Assembly: GCA_965659675.1 (NCBI GenBank)
Contig: CBFHWY010000005.1
Span: 1 to 64,000 of the forward strand
DNA length: 64,000 nucleotides
DNA from: CBFHWY01 sp965659675
GTDB lineage: Bacteria > Bacteroidota > Bacteroidia > Flavobacteriales_G > Salibacteraceae
Reading direction: 5' to 3'
Positions within the stretch are counted from its first letter, which is position 1; every line of letters starts with the position of its first letter. Under the pieces are notes generated by a model. That model did no database searches. It was given only the letters and a program-made list of their open reading frames with translations, and had not been told where the DNA came from. Shown here one piece after another: positions 36,081 to 46,288 of this stretch. The position numbers and the translations under genes are program-made.

Positions 36081-38542
36081 TCTCAAGGAATTTAGTACTA
36101 CTGTTTGCCTTATTGCTCTTAGCAATGAGTGGATTCTCGCAGAAGACCATCGTAAAGGGAGTAGTTAAAGATGCAAAGACCGGTGAATCCCTGCCTTTTG
36201 TAAATGTCGTTTTTCAGGGTAGTAAGATCGGTACAACTACTGATATTGACGGAAAGTACTACTTAGAAACCTACTACCCATCAGACAGTCTGATCTGCTC
36301 CTTTGTAGGCTATCAAAAGGCTTCAAGAAAGATCAACCGTGATATAAGCCAGGTTGTAAACTTCAATCTGACACCTGGAAGTTTCTCACTTCAAGAAGTT
36401 GAGATCGTTGCCAACAAAAAGGACGTGAATCCAGCACACCTCATCCTTGACAAGGTCATCGAAAATAAAACGATCAACAACAAAGAAAAATTGGCCGCAT
36501 ACGATTATGAGGTCTACAACAAGATAGAGTTTGATGTCAACAACATTCACAAAGAACTAGGTGATAATAAGATCATGAAGCCCTTCGAGTTTGTTTTTGA
36601 CAACATTGACACCACAGATGAAAAACCGTTTTTGCCTTTTTTCATCACAGAAACCATGTCGCGTTTTTATTTCAAGAAGAACCCTGAAAACCATAAGGAG
36701 ATCATCAAAGCCACCAAGGTGTCAGGACTCGAAAATGAGAGTGTTTCGCAGTTTCTCGGTGACATGTATCAAAACGTGAATATCTATGATAACTATCTCT
36801 ATGTTTTCCAACAGAGCTTTGTAAGTCCCATTTCAAATTTTGGAAAATTTACCTACAACTACTATTTAGTTGATAGTGCCTTCATCGATAATTACTGGTG
36901 TTATAAATTATCATTTTCACCAAAGAGGAAGGCCGAACCCACATTTGATGGGCACTTGTGGATCAGCGATACCACCTATGCGGTGAAGCGCGTGGAAGCC
37001 AGCATATCAGAAGGGACCAACATCAACTTCATCAATCAATTTAAAGTGATCCAGGAGTTCTCCGAAGTAGAGAAGGAAGTATGGATGCTCACCAAAGATC
37101 AATTGATCGTTGACTTTCAGGTATCCGAAAAAGCGATGGGTTTTTACGGGAGAAAGATCGCCACCTACAGGGATTTTCATATCAATGAGCCACAGAGTGA
37201 AGGTTTCTATGAGATCGGTGATGATATCATTGTTGAAGATAGTGCCGTTCATCGGGGTGATGAATTTTGGAATGAACACAGGCACCAAAAGCTAAGTACT
37301 TCAGAAGAGGTGATCTACAACATGGTAGACACACTTAAAGAAATTCCGCGCTTCAATACCTACATCGATATCATCACCCTCCTGGTTTCTGGCTATTACG
37401 TTGCAGGACCTGTTGAGATCGGACCTTATTTCACCTTCTACAGCTTCAACCCAATTGAAGGTAATCGCTTTCGTTTTGGAGGAAGAACAAGTAACGACTT
37501 CAGCACACGATTTATGCCTGAAGCTTATATCGCCTACGGAAGTAGAGATCGAAAATTTAAATATGGAGCAGGTTTTCAGTTCTTTCTCACTAAAAAACCC
37601 CGACAGAAGATCAAATTCATGTACCGAAATGACCTTGAACAGCTAGGACAGGGAATTAACGCATGGAGAACGGACAACATTGTTGCTTCAGTTTTTAGGA
37701 GAAACCCAGCAATTCAGCTAAATGGCTTCGAAGAATATCGAGTTAACTACAGTAGAGAATGGTTTCAGGGCTTTTCTAATGAATTGAGCTTCAATAGAAG
37801 AAACCTATGGTCTGTTTCAGATTCTCTGCAATTTCAAACCCTTGCCAATGATGGGAGTCCTGTTGATCAGCCGAGTGTCACCTTCTCGGAGATCAGCATT
37901 TTAACTCGATTTGCCTACAAGGAGAAATATGTGGCAGGTGAGTTCGAAAGGGTGAGTCTGGGAACCAAGTATCCTACTCTTCAGCTCAAATATAGCATGG
38001 GCGTAAAGGATCTTTTTGACGGGGAGTATAACTACCATCGCCTGGTTTTGAATGTTAGGGATAAGATCTGGTTGGCTCCCATCGGGTTCACTAATGTGAT
38101 CGTTGAAGCCGGAAAGATCTGGGGTAATGCTCCCTTCCCGGTTCTTGAACTTCACAATGGAAATGAGACCTTTGCCTACGATCCCACGGCATTCAATTTG
38201 ATGAACTTTTATGAATTTGTGAGTGATGAATATGCAAGTTTATCCTTGACACATCACTTCAATGGCTTATTTTTCAACCGAGTACCATTATTTAGAAAAT
38301 TGAAATTCAGGGAATTAGCTTCATTCAAGGGCGTTGTGGGGAATTTAGATCCCGCCAACCGGGATGTTATGCTTTTCCCTACTGGTTTGGGTGAGCTAAC
38401 TAAACCCTATGCTGAAGCTGGATTCGGAATTGAAAATATTGCCAAGGTGCTAAGGGTTGATGCCTGGTGGCGTTTGGCTTATCTCGACAATCCTGATATC
38501 TCAAAATTTGGGGTACGCGCCTTGTTACAAGTAAGATTTTAA
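36077..38542 (+). CDS. DUF5686 outer-membrane protein with CarboxypepD_reg-like domain
   Basis: An 821-residue envelope protein. The signal peptide ends at FSQ; residues about 23-105 form the carboxypeptidase-regulatory Ig-like domain ('[37 protein letters not shown]'); the rest is DUF5686, whose C-terminal half looks like a beta-barrel with alternating aromatic strands and a terminal 'RALLQVRF'. Unlike TonB receptors it has no plug. Function is unproven. It sits between tatC (4-bp overlap) and lptB (1-bp gap), which favours a role in envelope building or LPS-related export. Confidence 0.88.
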   Translation: MISRNLVLLFALLLLAMSGFSQKTIVKGVVKDAKTGESLPFVNVVFQGSKIGTTTDIDGKYYLETYYPSDSLICSFVGYQKASRKINRDISQVVNFNLTPGSFSLQEVEIVANKKDVNPAHLILDKVIENKTINNKEKLAAYDYEVYNKIEFDVNNIHKELGDNKIMKPFEFVFDNIDTTDEKPFLPFFITETMSRFYFKKNPENHKEIIKATKVSGLENESVSQFLGDMYQNVNIYDNYLYVFQQSFVSPISNFGKFTYNYYLVDSAFIDNYWCYKLSFSPKRKAEPTFDGHLWISDTTYAVKRVEASISEGTNINFINQFKVIQEFSEVEKEVWMLTKDQLIVDFQVSEKAMGFYGRKIATYRDFHINEPQSEGFYEIGDDIIVEDSAVHRGDEFWNEHRHQKLSTSEEVIYNMVDTLKEIPRFNTYIDIITLLVSGYYVAGPVEIGPYFTFYSFNPIEGNRFRFGGRTSNDFSTRFMPEAYIAYGSRDRKFKYGAGFQFFLTKKPRQKIKFMYRNDLEQLGQGINAWRTDNIVASVFRRNPAIQLNGFEEYRVNYSREWFQGFSNELSFNRRNLWSVSDSLQFQTLANDGSPVDQPSVTFSEISILTRFAYKEKYVAGEFERVSLGTKYPTLQLKYSMGVKDLFDGEYNYHRLVLNVRDKIWLAPIGFTNVIVEAGKIWGNAPFPVLELHNGNETFAYDPTAFNLMNFYEFVSDEYASLSLTHHFNGLFFNRVPLFRKLKFRELASFKGVVGNLDPANRDVMLFPTGLGELTKPYAEAGFGIENIAKVLRVDAWWRLAYLDNPDISKFGVRALLQVRF

Positions 38543-38543
38543 G

Positions 38544-39293
38544 ATGAAACTGAGAGCTGAAAATTTAGTCAAGAAGTACCGCAAAAGAACTGTGGTAAAA
38601 GGAGTGAGCGTGGAGCTGAATCAGGGTGAGATCGTAGGGCTTCTTGGGCCTAATGGTGCTGGAAAGACCACCTCATTCTACATGATCGTAGGGCTGATCA
38701 AACCCTATGAGGGAAAGATATTTCTCGACAAAGAAAACATCACATCCAAGCCTATGTACCAGCGTGCCAAGATGGGCATTGGCTATTTACCTCAAGAAGC
38801 TTCTGTTTTCCGGAAACTAAGTGTTGAAGACAACATCATGGCAGTTTTGGAAATGCGGGTCCCAAATAAAAAGGAGCGCGAGGAGAAACTGGAATCTCTG
38901 ATCAATGAGTTTGGCCTGGGGCATGTAAGAACAAATCGAGGTGATCTTCTCAGTGGAGGTGAGCGAAGAAGGACTGAGATCGCCCGAGCATTAGCAGTAG
39001 ATCCAAAGTTCATCTTACTTGATGAACCATTTGCAGGAGTTGACCCCATCGCTGTTGAAGACATACAATCTATTGTGGCCAAGTTGAAAGAGAAGAATAT
39101 TGGCATCCTGATCACGGATCACAACGTACAGGAAACCCTTTCCATCACTGATAGAGCCTATCTGCTTTTTGAGGGAAATATCCTGAAATCTGGAACTGCT
39201 GAAGAACTGGCTGAGGATGAGCAGGTCAGACGGGTTTATCTCGGAAAGAATTTCGAACTAAAAAAAACGCCCAGCCCAGATAAAGCAGAATGA
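38544..39293 (+). CDS. lptB: LPS export ABC transporter ATP-binding protein LptB
   Basis: ATPase that powers LptFG extraction of LPS from the inner membrane. It has 249 residues, with Walker A GPNGAGKT, signature LSGGERRR and Walker B '[13 protein letters not shown]'. The phrases '[30 protein letters not shown]' and '[26 protein letters not shown]' are LptB-specific compared with branched-chain amino acid ATPases. No lptC, lptA or lptF/G is adjacent. It overlaps the UbiA gene by 4 bp, tying LPS export to the glycolipid-precursor module downstream. Confidence 0.95.
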   Translation: MKLRAENLVKKYRKRTVVKGVSVELNQGEIVGLLGPNGAGKTTSFYMIVGLIKPYEGKIFLDKENITSKPMYQRAKMGIGYLPQEASVFRKLSVEDNIMAVLEMRVPNKKEREEKLESLINEFGLGHVRTNRGDLLSGGERRRTEIARALAVDPKFILLDEPFAGVDPIAVEDIQSIVAKLKEKNIGILITDHNVQETLSITDRAYLLFEGNILKSGTAEELAEDEQVRRVYLGKNFELKKTPSPDKAE

Positions 39294-40156
39294 GTTCGCT
39301 CCTTAATCTGATCAGGATCAAGCATTGGATCAAGAATCTCTTGATCCTTTTGCCCGCATTTTTTGCTGGAAATCTATTTGATGGGAACAACATCAATGAT
39401 CTGATCGCTGGTTTTGTGAGTTTTTCGCTAGCAGCTTCTGGGATCTATATCATTAACGACTTAAAGGATCTTGATTTCGACAGGATCCACCCAGAAAAAA
39501 GAAAACGAGCCATAGCAGCTGGTAAGGTCAGCCCTTTCAGAGCAAAGCTTATTGCCATTGTGTGTTTCATTAGCTCAATGGGTATTGCTTACTTCCTCAA
39601 TGAAGGATTCCTTTACATTCTCATCACGTATATCGCCATCAACTTCCTCTACAGTTATTTGCTAAAGAGCATAGCGGTAGTGGATCTTATTGTGATTGCC
39701 ATCGGTTTTCTGTTGAGAATTTATGCTGGTGGCGAACTGGCTGAGGTTCCCATATCAAAATGGCTATTTCTTCTTGTATTTGAAGTGTCCATTTTTATCG
39801 GTCTGGCTAAGCGCCGAGATGACCTTTTGGTACTTGAATCCACCGGAAAATCAGTGCGAAAGTCCATTTCAGGTTACAGCATCAAGTTTATAGACTTCGG
39901 GATGGTCTTCCTTGCAAGCATCACCGTGTTAAGCTATATCATGTATACCTTATCTGAAGAAGTAACCAACAGAATTGGGACGGATATACTGCATTGGTCT
40001 GCTGTTTTTGTGATTATCGGGATCTTGCGCTATATGCAGCTTACCTGGGTTCAACAAAAAAGCGCTTCTCCTGTGAAAATCCTGCTTAGCGATGGCGTTC
40101 TTATCATCCTGGTTCTAGCCTGGCTCAGCTTCTTTGCCTACTGCCTGTATCTTTGA
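39290..40156 (+). CDS. Decaprenyl-phosphate phosphoribosyltransferase-like (UbiA superfamily)
   Basis: Membrane prenyltransferase of 288 residues and about nine helices. The first Asp-rich motif reads '[23 protein letters not shown]', matching the NDxxDxxxDxxHPxKRxRPIAxG form of the mycobacterial enzyme (Rv3806c/UbiA) that joins PRPP to decaprenyl phosphate, rather than menaquinone or heme O synthases. With DprE1- and DprE2-like genes right behind it, the likely product is polyprenyl-phosphoryl-5-phosphoribose, the first step to polyprenyl-phosphoryl-D-arabinose. The lipid length is unknown. It overlaps lptB by 4 bp. Confidence 0.9.
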   Translation: MSSLLNLIRIKHWIKNLLILLPAFFAGNLFDGNNINDLIAGFVSFSLAASGIYIINDLKDLDFDRIHPEKRKRAIAAGKVSPFRAKLIAIVCFISSMGIAYFLNEGFLYILITYIAINFLYSYLLKSIAVVDLIVIAIGFLLRIYAGGELAEVPISKWLFLLVFEVSIFIGLAKRRDDLLVLESTGKSVRKSISGYSIKFIDFGMVFLASITVLSYIMYTLSEEVTNRIGTDILHWSAVFVIIGILRYMQLTWVQQKSASPVKILLSDGVLIILVLAWLSFFAYCLYL

Positions 40157-40159
40157 GAA

Positions 40160-41410
40160 GTGAAAGTATCTAATTGGGGAAATTATCCAAGAGTCGAAGC
40201 AAAGGTCATTGATGAACCCAAAGCTGCAAAAGGAGCATTTATTTGTAGAGGCTATGGAAGGTCTTATGGTGATGCCTCCCTTTCAGATCAGATACTCGAT
40301 ACAAGCACCACTCAGGGAGATATTCAAATTGTAGATGGTCATTTAGAGGCTGAGGCAGGACTGAGCCTGAAAGATGTACTGGATCATATCGTTCCTAAAG
40401 GATATTTTTTACCTGTCAGTCCTGGGACCAAATACGTGAGTCTCGGAGGAGCTGTTGCCTTCGACATACACGGAAAAAACCATCACAAGGAAGGAAGCTT
40501 TGGACAGAAGTTGTTGTGGCTGGAGCTTGAGAACAGTAATGGAGATATCCTCCGATGTTCTGATAAAGAGCACAGCCAATTATTTTATGACAGCATTGGT
40601 GGCATGGGCCTTACGGGTATCATTCGAAAAGTAGGCCTTGAATTAAAAGCCATCAAATCAAGCCTGATAGATCAGGAGCGAAAAAGTTTCAGCAATCTCG
40701 ATGAAACGCTTGAAGCCTTTGAAAAATATGGCAAGAGAGATTACAGCGTGGCATGGATAGATTGCACCTCAAGTGGAAGCTCTTTTGGTCGTTCCATATT
40801 ATTTCTCGGAACTCATAGTGAACAAGGCGAACTTAAAGTTCATGGTGGAAAGAACCTTAGTATCCCATTTTATTTCCCTTCCTTCAGTCTAAACAAATTC
40901 AGTATTCGGGCATTCAATGAGTTATATTTCCTGAAAAACAAGACGCATCAGAAGGCTCTTGTCAATTATGATAAGTTCTTTTACCCGCTGGACAGCATTC
41001 TTCACTGGAATAGGATCTATGGAAAAAATGGCTTTACTCAATACCAATTTGTTGTTCCAAAAAAAGACGGTAAACGGGCGCTTAAAAAAATCATAGAGTA
41101 CATTCAAAAAAAGAGGGTATATCCCTTTCTTACTGTCCTAAAAGAGTTTGGTGAAGGGAACTCAAAGTCCCTGCTTTCCTTTCCAATGGCTGGATACACT
41201 CTGGCTTTGGATTTTAAGATACGGCCTGGACTTTTTGATTTCCTAAATGAGCTTGATGAGATTGTGATGAAATATGAGGGCAGGATATACCTCGCCAAGG
41301 ACTGCAGGTTACCAAAAGAACATTTTAAGCAGATGTACCCAAAAGTTGATAAAAGTTTTGGTGACACCGCTTATAGTTCATTTCTTGCAAAAAGAATTGG
41401 GTTAAGATGA
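40160..41410 (+). CDS. FAD-dependent polyprenyl-phosphoryl-ribose oxidase (DprE1-like)
   Basis: A 416-residue PCMH/VAO-type flavoprotein. The FAD-binding region shows 'RGYGRSYGDASLSD' (about residues 29-42) and 'LGGAVAFDIHGKNHH' (about 95-109), both characteristic of DprE1. Near the C-terminus, 'YLAKDCRLPKEHF' contains Lys380, aligned with the active-site Lys of the mycobacterial 'AKDSR' motif. DprE1 oxidises C2 of the ribose; DprE2 then reduces the keto sugar to arabinose. It starts with GTG 3 bp after the UbiA stop and overlaps the SDR gene by 4 bp. Specificity is inferred from motifs and context. Confidence 0.9.
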   Translation: MKVSNWGNYPRVEAKVIDEPKAAKGAFICRGYGRSYGDASLSDQILDTSTTQGDIQIVDGHLEAEAGLSLKDVLDHIVPKGYFLPVSPGTKYVSLGGAVAFDIHGKNHHKEGSFGQKLLWLELENSNGDILRCSDKEHSQLFYDSIGGMGLTGIIRKVGLELKAIKSSLIDQERKSFSNLDETLEAFEKYGKRDYSVAWIDCTSSGSSFGRSILFLGTHSEQGELKVHGGKNLSIPFYFPSFSLNKFSIRAFNELYFLKNKTHQKALVNYDKFFYPLDSILHWNRIYGKNGFTQYQFVVPKKDGKRALKKIIEYIQKKRVYPFLTVLKEFGEGNSKSLLSFPMAGYTLALDFKIRPGLFDFLNELDEIVMKYEGRIYLAKDCRLPKEHFKQMYPKVDKSFGDTAYSSFLAKRIGLR

Positions 41411-42108
41411 AAACACTGATCATAGGAGCAAATTCTGACATAGCCTTTGAGTGCCTTAAGCTCTGGGCTCGTATAGGTTATGAGCTTTATCCCGCAGTGC
41501 GAAATGAAGCAGAATTCAGGGCGCGGATCGAATCTGAATCCATTCAGGTCAAAGAGATCATTTCCTACGATGCACTCGATGCAGCTTCAATAGAGATGAT
41601 CATCAAGGCTTGCCCATCTCCAGACCTTGCGCTTCTGGCTCATGGTGTATTGGAGCCCAAAATATGTGGTGGCCTTTCGAAACTCATGACCATAAACTTT
41701 GAGAGTTTGGCTTTCATTGCCGAACACTACGCTGAGCAAATGGCCAAAAAAGGAAAGGGCAGCATCCTTGGAATTGGCTCTGTTGCCGGATTGCGGGGTC
41801 GCGCAAGCAACTATGCATATGGTGCATCAAAGGCAGCCCTTCACACTTTTTTATCTGGCTTGAGAAATAAATATGGCGACAGAGGTGTTCAGGTTTGTAC
41901 GATCATGCCAGGTCCAGTTCAAACCAAGATGTTGGAAGGTGCTGAGCTCAAGACCAGTCTAATTGCAGATCCAGAAAAAGTGGCAAAGGACATCGATCGC
42001 GCGCTGCGTAGAACTTCGACAGTCGTCTATACTCCCTGGTATTGGAGATACATCATGCTCATCATTCGTTCCATACCTGAATTCATATTCAAAAAAATGA
42101 AGCTTTGA
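41407..42108 (+). CDS. Short-chain dehydrogenase (DprE2-like)
   Basis: A 233-residue SDR. The cofactor motif is the short 'IIGANSDIAFECLKLWA' form seen in DprE2-type proteins rather than classical GxxxGxG. The catalytic 'YAYGASKAALHTFL' (Tyr-x3-Lys, about residue 138) and the preceding Ser-rich strand 'SILGIGSVAGLRG' are intact. Paired with the DprE1-like gene, it most likely uses NADH or NADPH to reduce polyprenyl-phosphoryl-2-keto-ribose to arabinose, completing epimerisation. It overlaps both neighbours by 4 bp. Confidence 0.88.
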   Translation: MKTLIIGANSDIAFECLKLWARIGYELYPAVRNEAEFRARIESESIQVKEIISYDALDAASIEMIIKACPSPDLALLAHGVLEPKICGGLSKLMTINFESLAFIAEHYAEQMAKKGKGSILGIGSVAGLRGRASNYAYGASKAALHTFLSGLRNKYGDRGVQVCTIMPGPVQTKMLEGAELKTSLIADPEKVAKDIDRALRRTSTVVYTPWYWRYIMLIIRSIPEFIFKKMKL

Positions 42109-42659
42109 AGAAGCTGGCACTATTCGACTTTGACCATTGCCTAACTGCGAGGGATAGTTTTCTGGACTTCTTAAAATATTGCTTTTCGAGTTCACGACTT
42201 TATTTCCATCTGGCTCTTCTTTTCCCCTACCTCATCAGCGGAAAAGAAGAAAAAGCCAAAGAATTGCTCATGCAAAGGTTATTCCGGTCCTGGAGTCCAG
42301 ATCAGATGAAAAACTTTGCAGAATCCTATGTCCACTATCGACTTCCAGAAATCATGAATAAGCCGGTATTGGATGAGTTGATGAAAGAAAGAGAAGATGC
42401 TGAAGTTTTTGTGGTGAGTGCTTCACTGGACCTTTGGTTAGAGCCCTGGTGCAAAGAACACAAGGTAGAATTAATATGCACCAACTTTGATCTTCATCAA
42501 AAAACATTGCTTACCCCAAACTGTAAAGGAGAAGAGAAAGTGCGCCGAATAAAAGAACGATTGGCGCTTTCAAACTATCAGGATATTTACTGCGTTGGTA
42601 ATTTACCCCAGGACAAAGCAATGCTTCAGCTTGGGAACAGGAAAAAAGTCATTAAATGA
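42105..42659 (+). CDS. HAD-IB family phosphatase, probably for phosphoribosyl lipid
   Basis: A 184-residue haloacid dehalogenase-type hydrolase. Motif I reads 'FDFDHCLTARDS' (Asp-x-Asp kept), motif II is 'VVSASLD', the Lys motif is 'CKGEEKV' and motif IV is 'GNLPQDKAML'; a helical cap lies between motifs I and II. In the mycobacterial route a phosphatase (assigned to Rv3807c, an unrelated PAP2 family) removes the 5-phosphate between the UbiA and DprE1 steps. This HAD enzyme could fill that slot (inference). It starts with TTG overlapping the SDR stop (TTGA). Confidence 0.82.
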   Translation: MKKLALFDFDHCLTARDSFLDFLKYCFSSSRLYFHLALLFPYLISGKEEKAKELLMQRLFRSWSPDQMKNFAESYVHYRLPEIMNKPVLDELMKEREDAEVFVVSASLDLWLEPWCKEHKVELICTNFDLHQKTLLTPNCKGEEKVRRIKERLALSNYQDIYCVGNLPQDKAMLQLGNRKKVIK

Positions 42660-42675
42660 TCTCGATACAATCAGC

Positions 42676-45048
42676 GTGAAACTCATTCTCACTTTATTAC
42701 TACTCATTCTCTTCCAGAATTTGTATACGCAAAACTTCACCATTAGCGGATTTATGGAAGATAAAAGTAGTGGTGAAAAACTCATTGGAGCAAGTGTTCT
42801 TGAGCCCAATAGCTTTAAAGGAAGTTCGAGCAACATATACGGGTTCTACAGCCTAACTCTTCCAAAGGGTGAATATTCGCTTAAGTTCTCCTATGTAGGC
42901 TATAGCCCAAAAGTCTTGAATATCAAGCTAGATGCCGACACCAGTATCCGCATCGAATTAGATCCTTCGATCGAGCTAGATGCAGTTGAGATTGTCGGCA
43001 ATAAACAAGAGCCGGTCGAAAGAATGACTCAAATGAGTGTATCTGAGATCAGTATGCAGGAGGTCAAACAGATTCCTGTGCTGCTTGGTGAGCGCGATAT
43101 TCTCAAGACCCTTCAGTTACTACCTGGAGTGCAATCAGGCACAGAAGGGGGCAGCGGTATTTATGTTCGAGGGGGCGGGCCAGATCAAAACCTGATACTT
43201 CTCGATGGAGTTCCCGTGTATAATGCCTCTCACCTCTTTGGCTTCTTTTCTGTTTTTAATGCCGACGCCATCAGCAAGGTCAAGCTTATAAAAGGTGGAT
43301 TCCCGGCCAGGTACGGCGGCAGATTGAGTTCGGTGATTGATATACGCATGAAAGAGGGCAACAACAAAGAATTTCACGGTGAAGGAAGCATTGGTTTGGT
43401 GAGCTCTAAGCTCACGCTGGAAGGCCCAATAATCAAGGATCGGACCTCCTTCATTGTTTCTGGGAGGCGCACTTACATCGACTTTCTTGCGCAACCTCTG
43501 ATCAAGCGACTCAGCGAAGAGGAAGGTACACCCTTAGAAGCGGCATACTTCTTTTATGATGTCAATGCCAAGGTAAATCACAAATTGAATGATAATAACA
43601 GAATCTACCTGAGCTCCTACCTTGGCAGAGACCGGGGGTTTGCAGATTTTGAAACCAGTTTTGAGACGGAGGATGAAAGTGGGAGTTCTTCATTCAACAA
43701 TGGTTTGGGTTGGGGAAATCTCACAACAGCACTAAGATGGAACTCCATCATCAACCAAAAATTATTTGTGAATACCACCCTCACCTATTCAGAGTACTTC
43801 TTTAATGTCACCACAGGTGTAGAAGAGCGAAGTCAGATCAATGCTTCAAGAGATACAAGTAGGTTTGAACTGGGATATGATTCTGGAATAAATGACTGGG
43901 CTGGTCGCGTTGATTTTGACTTCATTCCTAATCCGGACCATTACATCAAGTTTGGCATTGGCAACATTTATCACACCTTCAATCCGGGCATCAGTGCCTT
44001 TAGTTTCGAATCAAGCGCTCCTGGAGCAGACCTGGACACAAACTATGGGTCCCAGCTTGTTTTTGCGCATGAATATCACGCATTTATTGAAGATGAATTC
44101 CGATTGGGCTCGCGCTGGAAATTCAACGCTGGATTACAATTCTCAGGCTTTGTTACCGGCAAAACACATTATCCAGCCCTTCAACCAAGGTTTTCGGGGC
44201 GTTTTCTCCTCGATGATAAAAGTTCCTTAAAACTCTCTTACAGCCGAATGAATCAGTTCATTCATTTGCTCACCAATGCTACGGTGGGGCTTCCTACTGA
44301 TCTTTGGGTCCCATCAACCGGGATGATTCCGCCTGAAAGAGCAGATCAATTGGCGATAGGATACGCCAGAAGCCTGAATAAGAGTATCGACCTTACTGTG
44401 GAGGCTTACTATAAAAAGATGGATAACCTTATCGAGTATAAGGAAGGAGCGAATTTCTTTGATCTGAGTGGTGGTTGGGAGAATAAAGTTGAACTTGGAA
44501 CTGGAACAGCATATGGAGCAGAGATTCTGATCAGAAGGCAAGTAGGAAGAATTAAGGGCTGGTTGGGCTACACCCTGTCCTGGACAAACCGACAGTTTCC
44601 TAACCTCAATTTTGGTGAGGTCTTCCCCTATCGATATGACCGAAGGCATGATCTGGCAGCGGTGATCACATATGACATCAACGAGAGAATAGATGTTGGC
44701 GCTACCTGGGTATATGGCACGGGTAACGCTGTATCGCTTCCTACCAGTAGGTACTCCTCGCTCTCTTCAAACCCTTTTTTATTGGCCTTTGGCGCTCAAG
44801 ACATTGAATATTATCGACAGCGAAACGGCTATCGAATGATGGCCTACCATCGTCTTGATCTGGGTGTGAATTTCCACAAAGAAAAAAGATGGGGTGAGCG
44901 TACCTGGAGCCTAGGTGCTTACAACGTTTACAATCGAAGAAATCCATTTTTCCTGTTCTTTGATCGCGATGCCAATGGTGATCCAGCTTTAAGTCAGGTC
45001 AGTTTATTTCCTATCATTCCATTTGTCTCCTATGCATTTAAGTTTTAA
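42676..45048 (+). CDS. TonB-dependent receptor with CarboxypepD_reg-like domain
   Basis: A 790-residue outer-membrane receptor. The GTG at 42676 gives a clean signal peptide (KLILTLLLLILFQNLYTQ) and avoids overlap with the HAD gene. A carboxypeptidase-regulatory domain ('ISGFMEDKSSGEKLIGASVLEPNSFKGSSSNIYGFYSL') precedes the plug ('VLLGERDILKTLQLLPGVQSGTEGGSGIYVRGGGPDQNLILLDGVPVYNASHLFGFFSVFN') and a barrel ending YAFKF. It overlaps the DUF4249 gene by 17 bp; receptor plus DUF4249 is a recurrent Bacteroidota pair (general knowledge). The substrate is unknown. Confidence 0.9.
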   Translation: MKLILTLLLLILFQNLYTQNFTISGFMEDKSSGEKLIGASVLEPNSFKGSSSNIYGFYSLTLPKGEYSLKFSYVGYSPKVLNIKLDADTSIRIELDPSIELDAVEIVGNKQEPVERMTQMSVSEISMQEVKQIPVLLGERDILKTLQLLPGVQSGTEGGSGIYVRGGGPDQNLILLDGVPVYNASHLFGFFSVFNADAISKVKLIKGGFPARYGGRLSSVIDIRMKEGNNKEFHGEGSIGLVSSKLTLEGPIIKDRTSFIVSGRRTYIDFLAQPLIKRLSEEEGTPLEAAYFFYDVNAKVNHKLNDNNRIYLSSYLGRDRGFADFETSFETEDESGSSSFNNGLGWGNLTTALRWNSIINQKLFVNTTLTYSEYFFNVTTGVEERSQINASRDTSRFELGYDSGINDWAGRVDFDFIPNPDHYIKFGIGNIYHTFNPGISAFSFESSAPGADLDTNYGSQLVFAHEYHAFIEDEFRLGSRWKFNAGLQFSGFVTGKTHYPALQPRFSGRFLLDDKSSLKLSYSRMNQFIHLLTNATVGLPTDLWVPSTGMIPPERADQLAIGYARSLNKSIDLTVEAYYKKMDNLIEYKEGANFFDLSGGWENKVELGTGTAYGAEILIRRQVGRIKGWLGYTLSWTNRQFPNLNFGEVFPYRYDRRHDLAAVITYDINERIDVGATWVYGTGNAVSLPTSRYSSLSSNPFLLAFGAQDIEYYRQRNGYRMMAYHRLDLGVNFHKEKRWGERTWSLGAYNVYNRRNPFFLFFDRDANGDPALSQVSLFPIIPFVSYAFKF

Positions 45049-46036
45049 GATTTCAGCATATACATGCCTGATTTTCTGCCTGTTTGCCTGCAACACTATT
45101 CTCGATGTTGACTTACCAAAAGACGAGGTCAAAGCCGTACTCAATTCCTCGCTTTCAAGCGATACCGGAATTAGTATAACGCTAAGTGAAAGCACTGATA
45201 TCCTCGATCCGGAAGAGGAGTATCCAAAAATTTCGAATGCTGAGATAAGCTTGTACGAAGATGGTCAGGAATTGGGAAATATTGAAAATCGTTCGGATGG
45301 TCTATTCTACTTTGATCATTTGCCAAAGCCTGGAAGCGAATACCTCATAGAAGTTGATGTGCCAGAATTTCCGAGTCTTCGATCTGAGTTTCAAATGCCT
45401 GTGCTTGAAGATCTCAATGGTATTGACACCACACGAGAGGTCGTTCAGGACTTTTTTGGAACAGGAAGAGAAGAACTACCAGCTCTTGAGCTTCATATCA
45501 GTGATCGTGCAGGTGAACATTTTTACACCACTAAGGCAGAAATAGAAGTTGCCTTGTTGGTATACCTTGATGTATTCTTCATCGACACGGTTTACGTCAA
45601 AACCCCGATAAGTCTCAACTCTTCTGACCCCATCCTTGGAGAAGGTGCTGAAGCCTTTGGCTCAGGTGATCTTGTTTTTAGCGATGAATTGTTCAGTGAG
45701 TCAGAATACAAGCTGACGGTCTACTATTTCGATGTTTACACCGAAGAAAATCCAGAGGAATTTGTTGACCTTGATGATGAAGATCTGATTCAGGCTATAC
45801 AGAACCTTGGATTCACTCCAGATGATGTTAGAGTAGAATATGGGCCAAAGTGGGTCTATTTGAGCTTTGGTTCAATGTCTAAAGAGCTATTTGAATATCA
45901 GGTTTCTCGAACTCTTCAAAACAATAGTACAGGCAATCCTTTTTCTCAGCCAGTTCAGGTGAGTAACAACATAGAAAATGGTTTTGGTGTATTTGGAGGA
46001 GTCAGCTACACCAAATACAAGCTGAGCCTTCGCTGA
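45032..46036 (+). CDS. DUF4249 family lipoprotein
   Basis: A 334-residue predicted lipoprotein: leader ending in lipobox LFAC (Cys20 from the ATG at 45032), then the family's 'LDVDLPKDEVKAVLNSSLSSDTGISITLSES' opening and a beta-rich body. DUF4249 proteins usually follow TonB receptors lacking a SusD partner and are thought to assist uptake at the outer-membrane face. An in-frame TTG at 45023 is less likely. It is the last gene of the tatC operon; its TGA abuts the purS stop, forming TGATCA. Confidence 0.88.
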   Translation: MHLSFKISAYTCLIFCLFACNTILDVDLPKDEVKAVLNSSLSSDTGISITLSESTDILDPEEEYPKISNAEISLYEDGQELGNIENRSDGLFYFDHLPKPGSEYLIEVDVPEFPSLRSEFQMPVLEDLNGIDTTREVVQDFFGTGREELPALELHISDRAGEHFYTTKAEIEVALLVYLDVFFIDTVYVKTPISLNSSDPILGEGAEAFGSGDLVFSDELFSESEYKLTVYYFDVYTEENPEEFVDLDDEDLIQAIQNLGFTPDDVRVEYGPKWVYLSFGSMSKELFEYQVSRTLQNNSTGNPFSQPVQVSNNIENGFGVFGGVSYTKYKLSLR

Positions 46037-46288
46037 TCAAACAGCCTCGAGGGTGAAGCTATAAGATTCCATGATCATGTTGGCCAGGATCTTTTTGCAA
46101 GCTTCTTCAACTTTTTCTTTCGCGATCGCTTCATTTTCCGCATCAATCTCTAGACGAATATGTTTCCCTATGCGCACGTGATCGATCTCGGGCAGGCCCA
46201 CGTTTTTCATGTTACTTGAAACTGCTTTCCCCTGTGGGTCTAGCAGATTGTCATTCGGCATTACGTCTATCTCAGCTTTGAATCTCAT
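46037..46288 (-). CDS. purS: Phosphoribosylformylglycinamidine synthase subunit PurS
   Basis: Small structural subunit of the three-part FGAM synthase (PurL, PurQ, PurS) of de novo purine synthesis; PurS bridges the amidotransferase and the synthetase. It has 83 residues, the normal size, starting 'MRFKAEIDVMPNDNLLDPQGKAV', with 'VRIGKHIRLEID' in the middle. Its presence implies a small-type PurL plus PurQ elsewhere in the genome rather than the fused 1200-residue enzyme. Its start overlaps pssA by 17 bp, an odd functional pairing. Confidence 0.93.
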   Translation of the reverse strand: MRFKAEIDVMPNDNLLDPQGKAVSSNMKNVGLPEIDHVRIGKHIRLEIDAENEAIAKEKVEEACKKILANMIMESYSFTLEAV

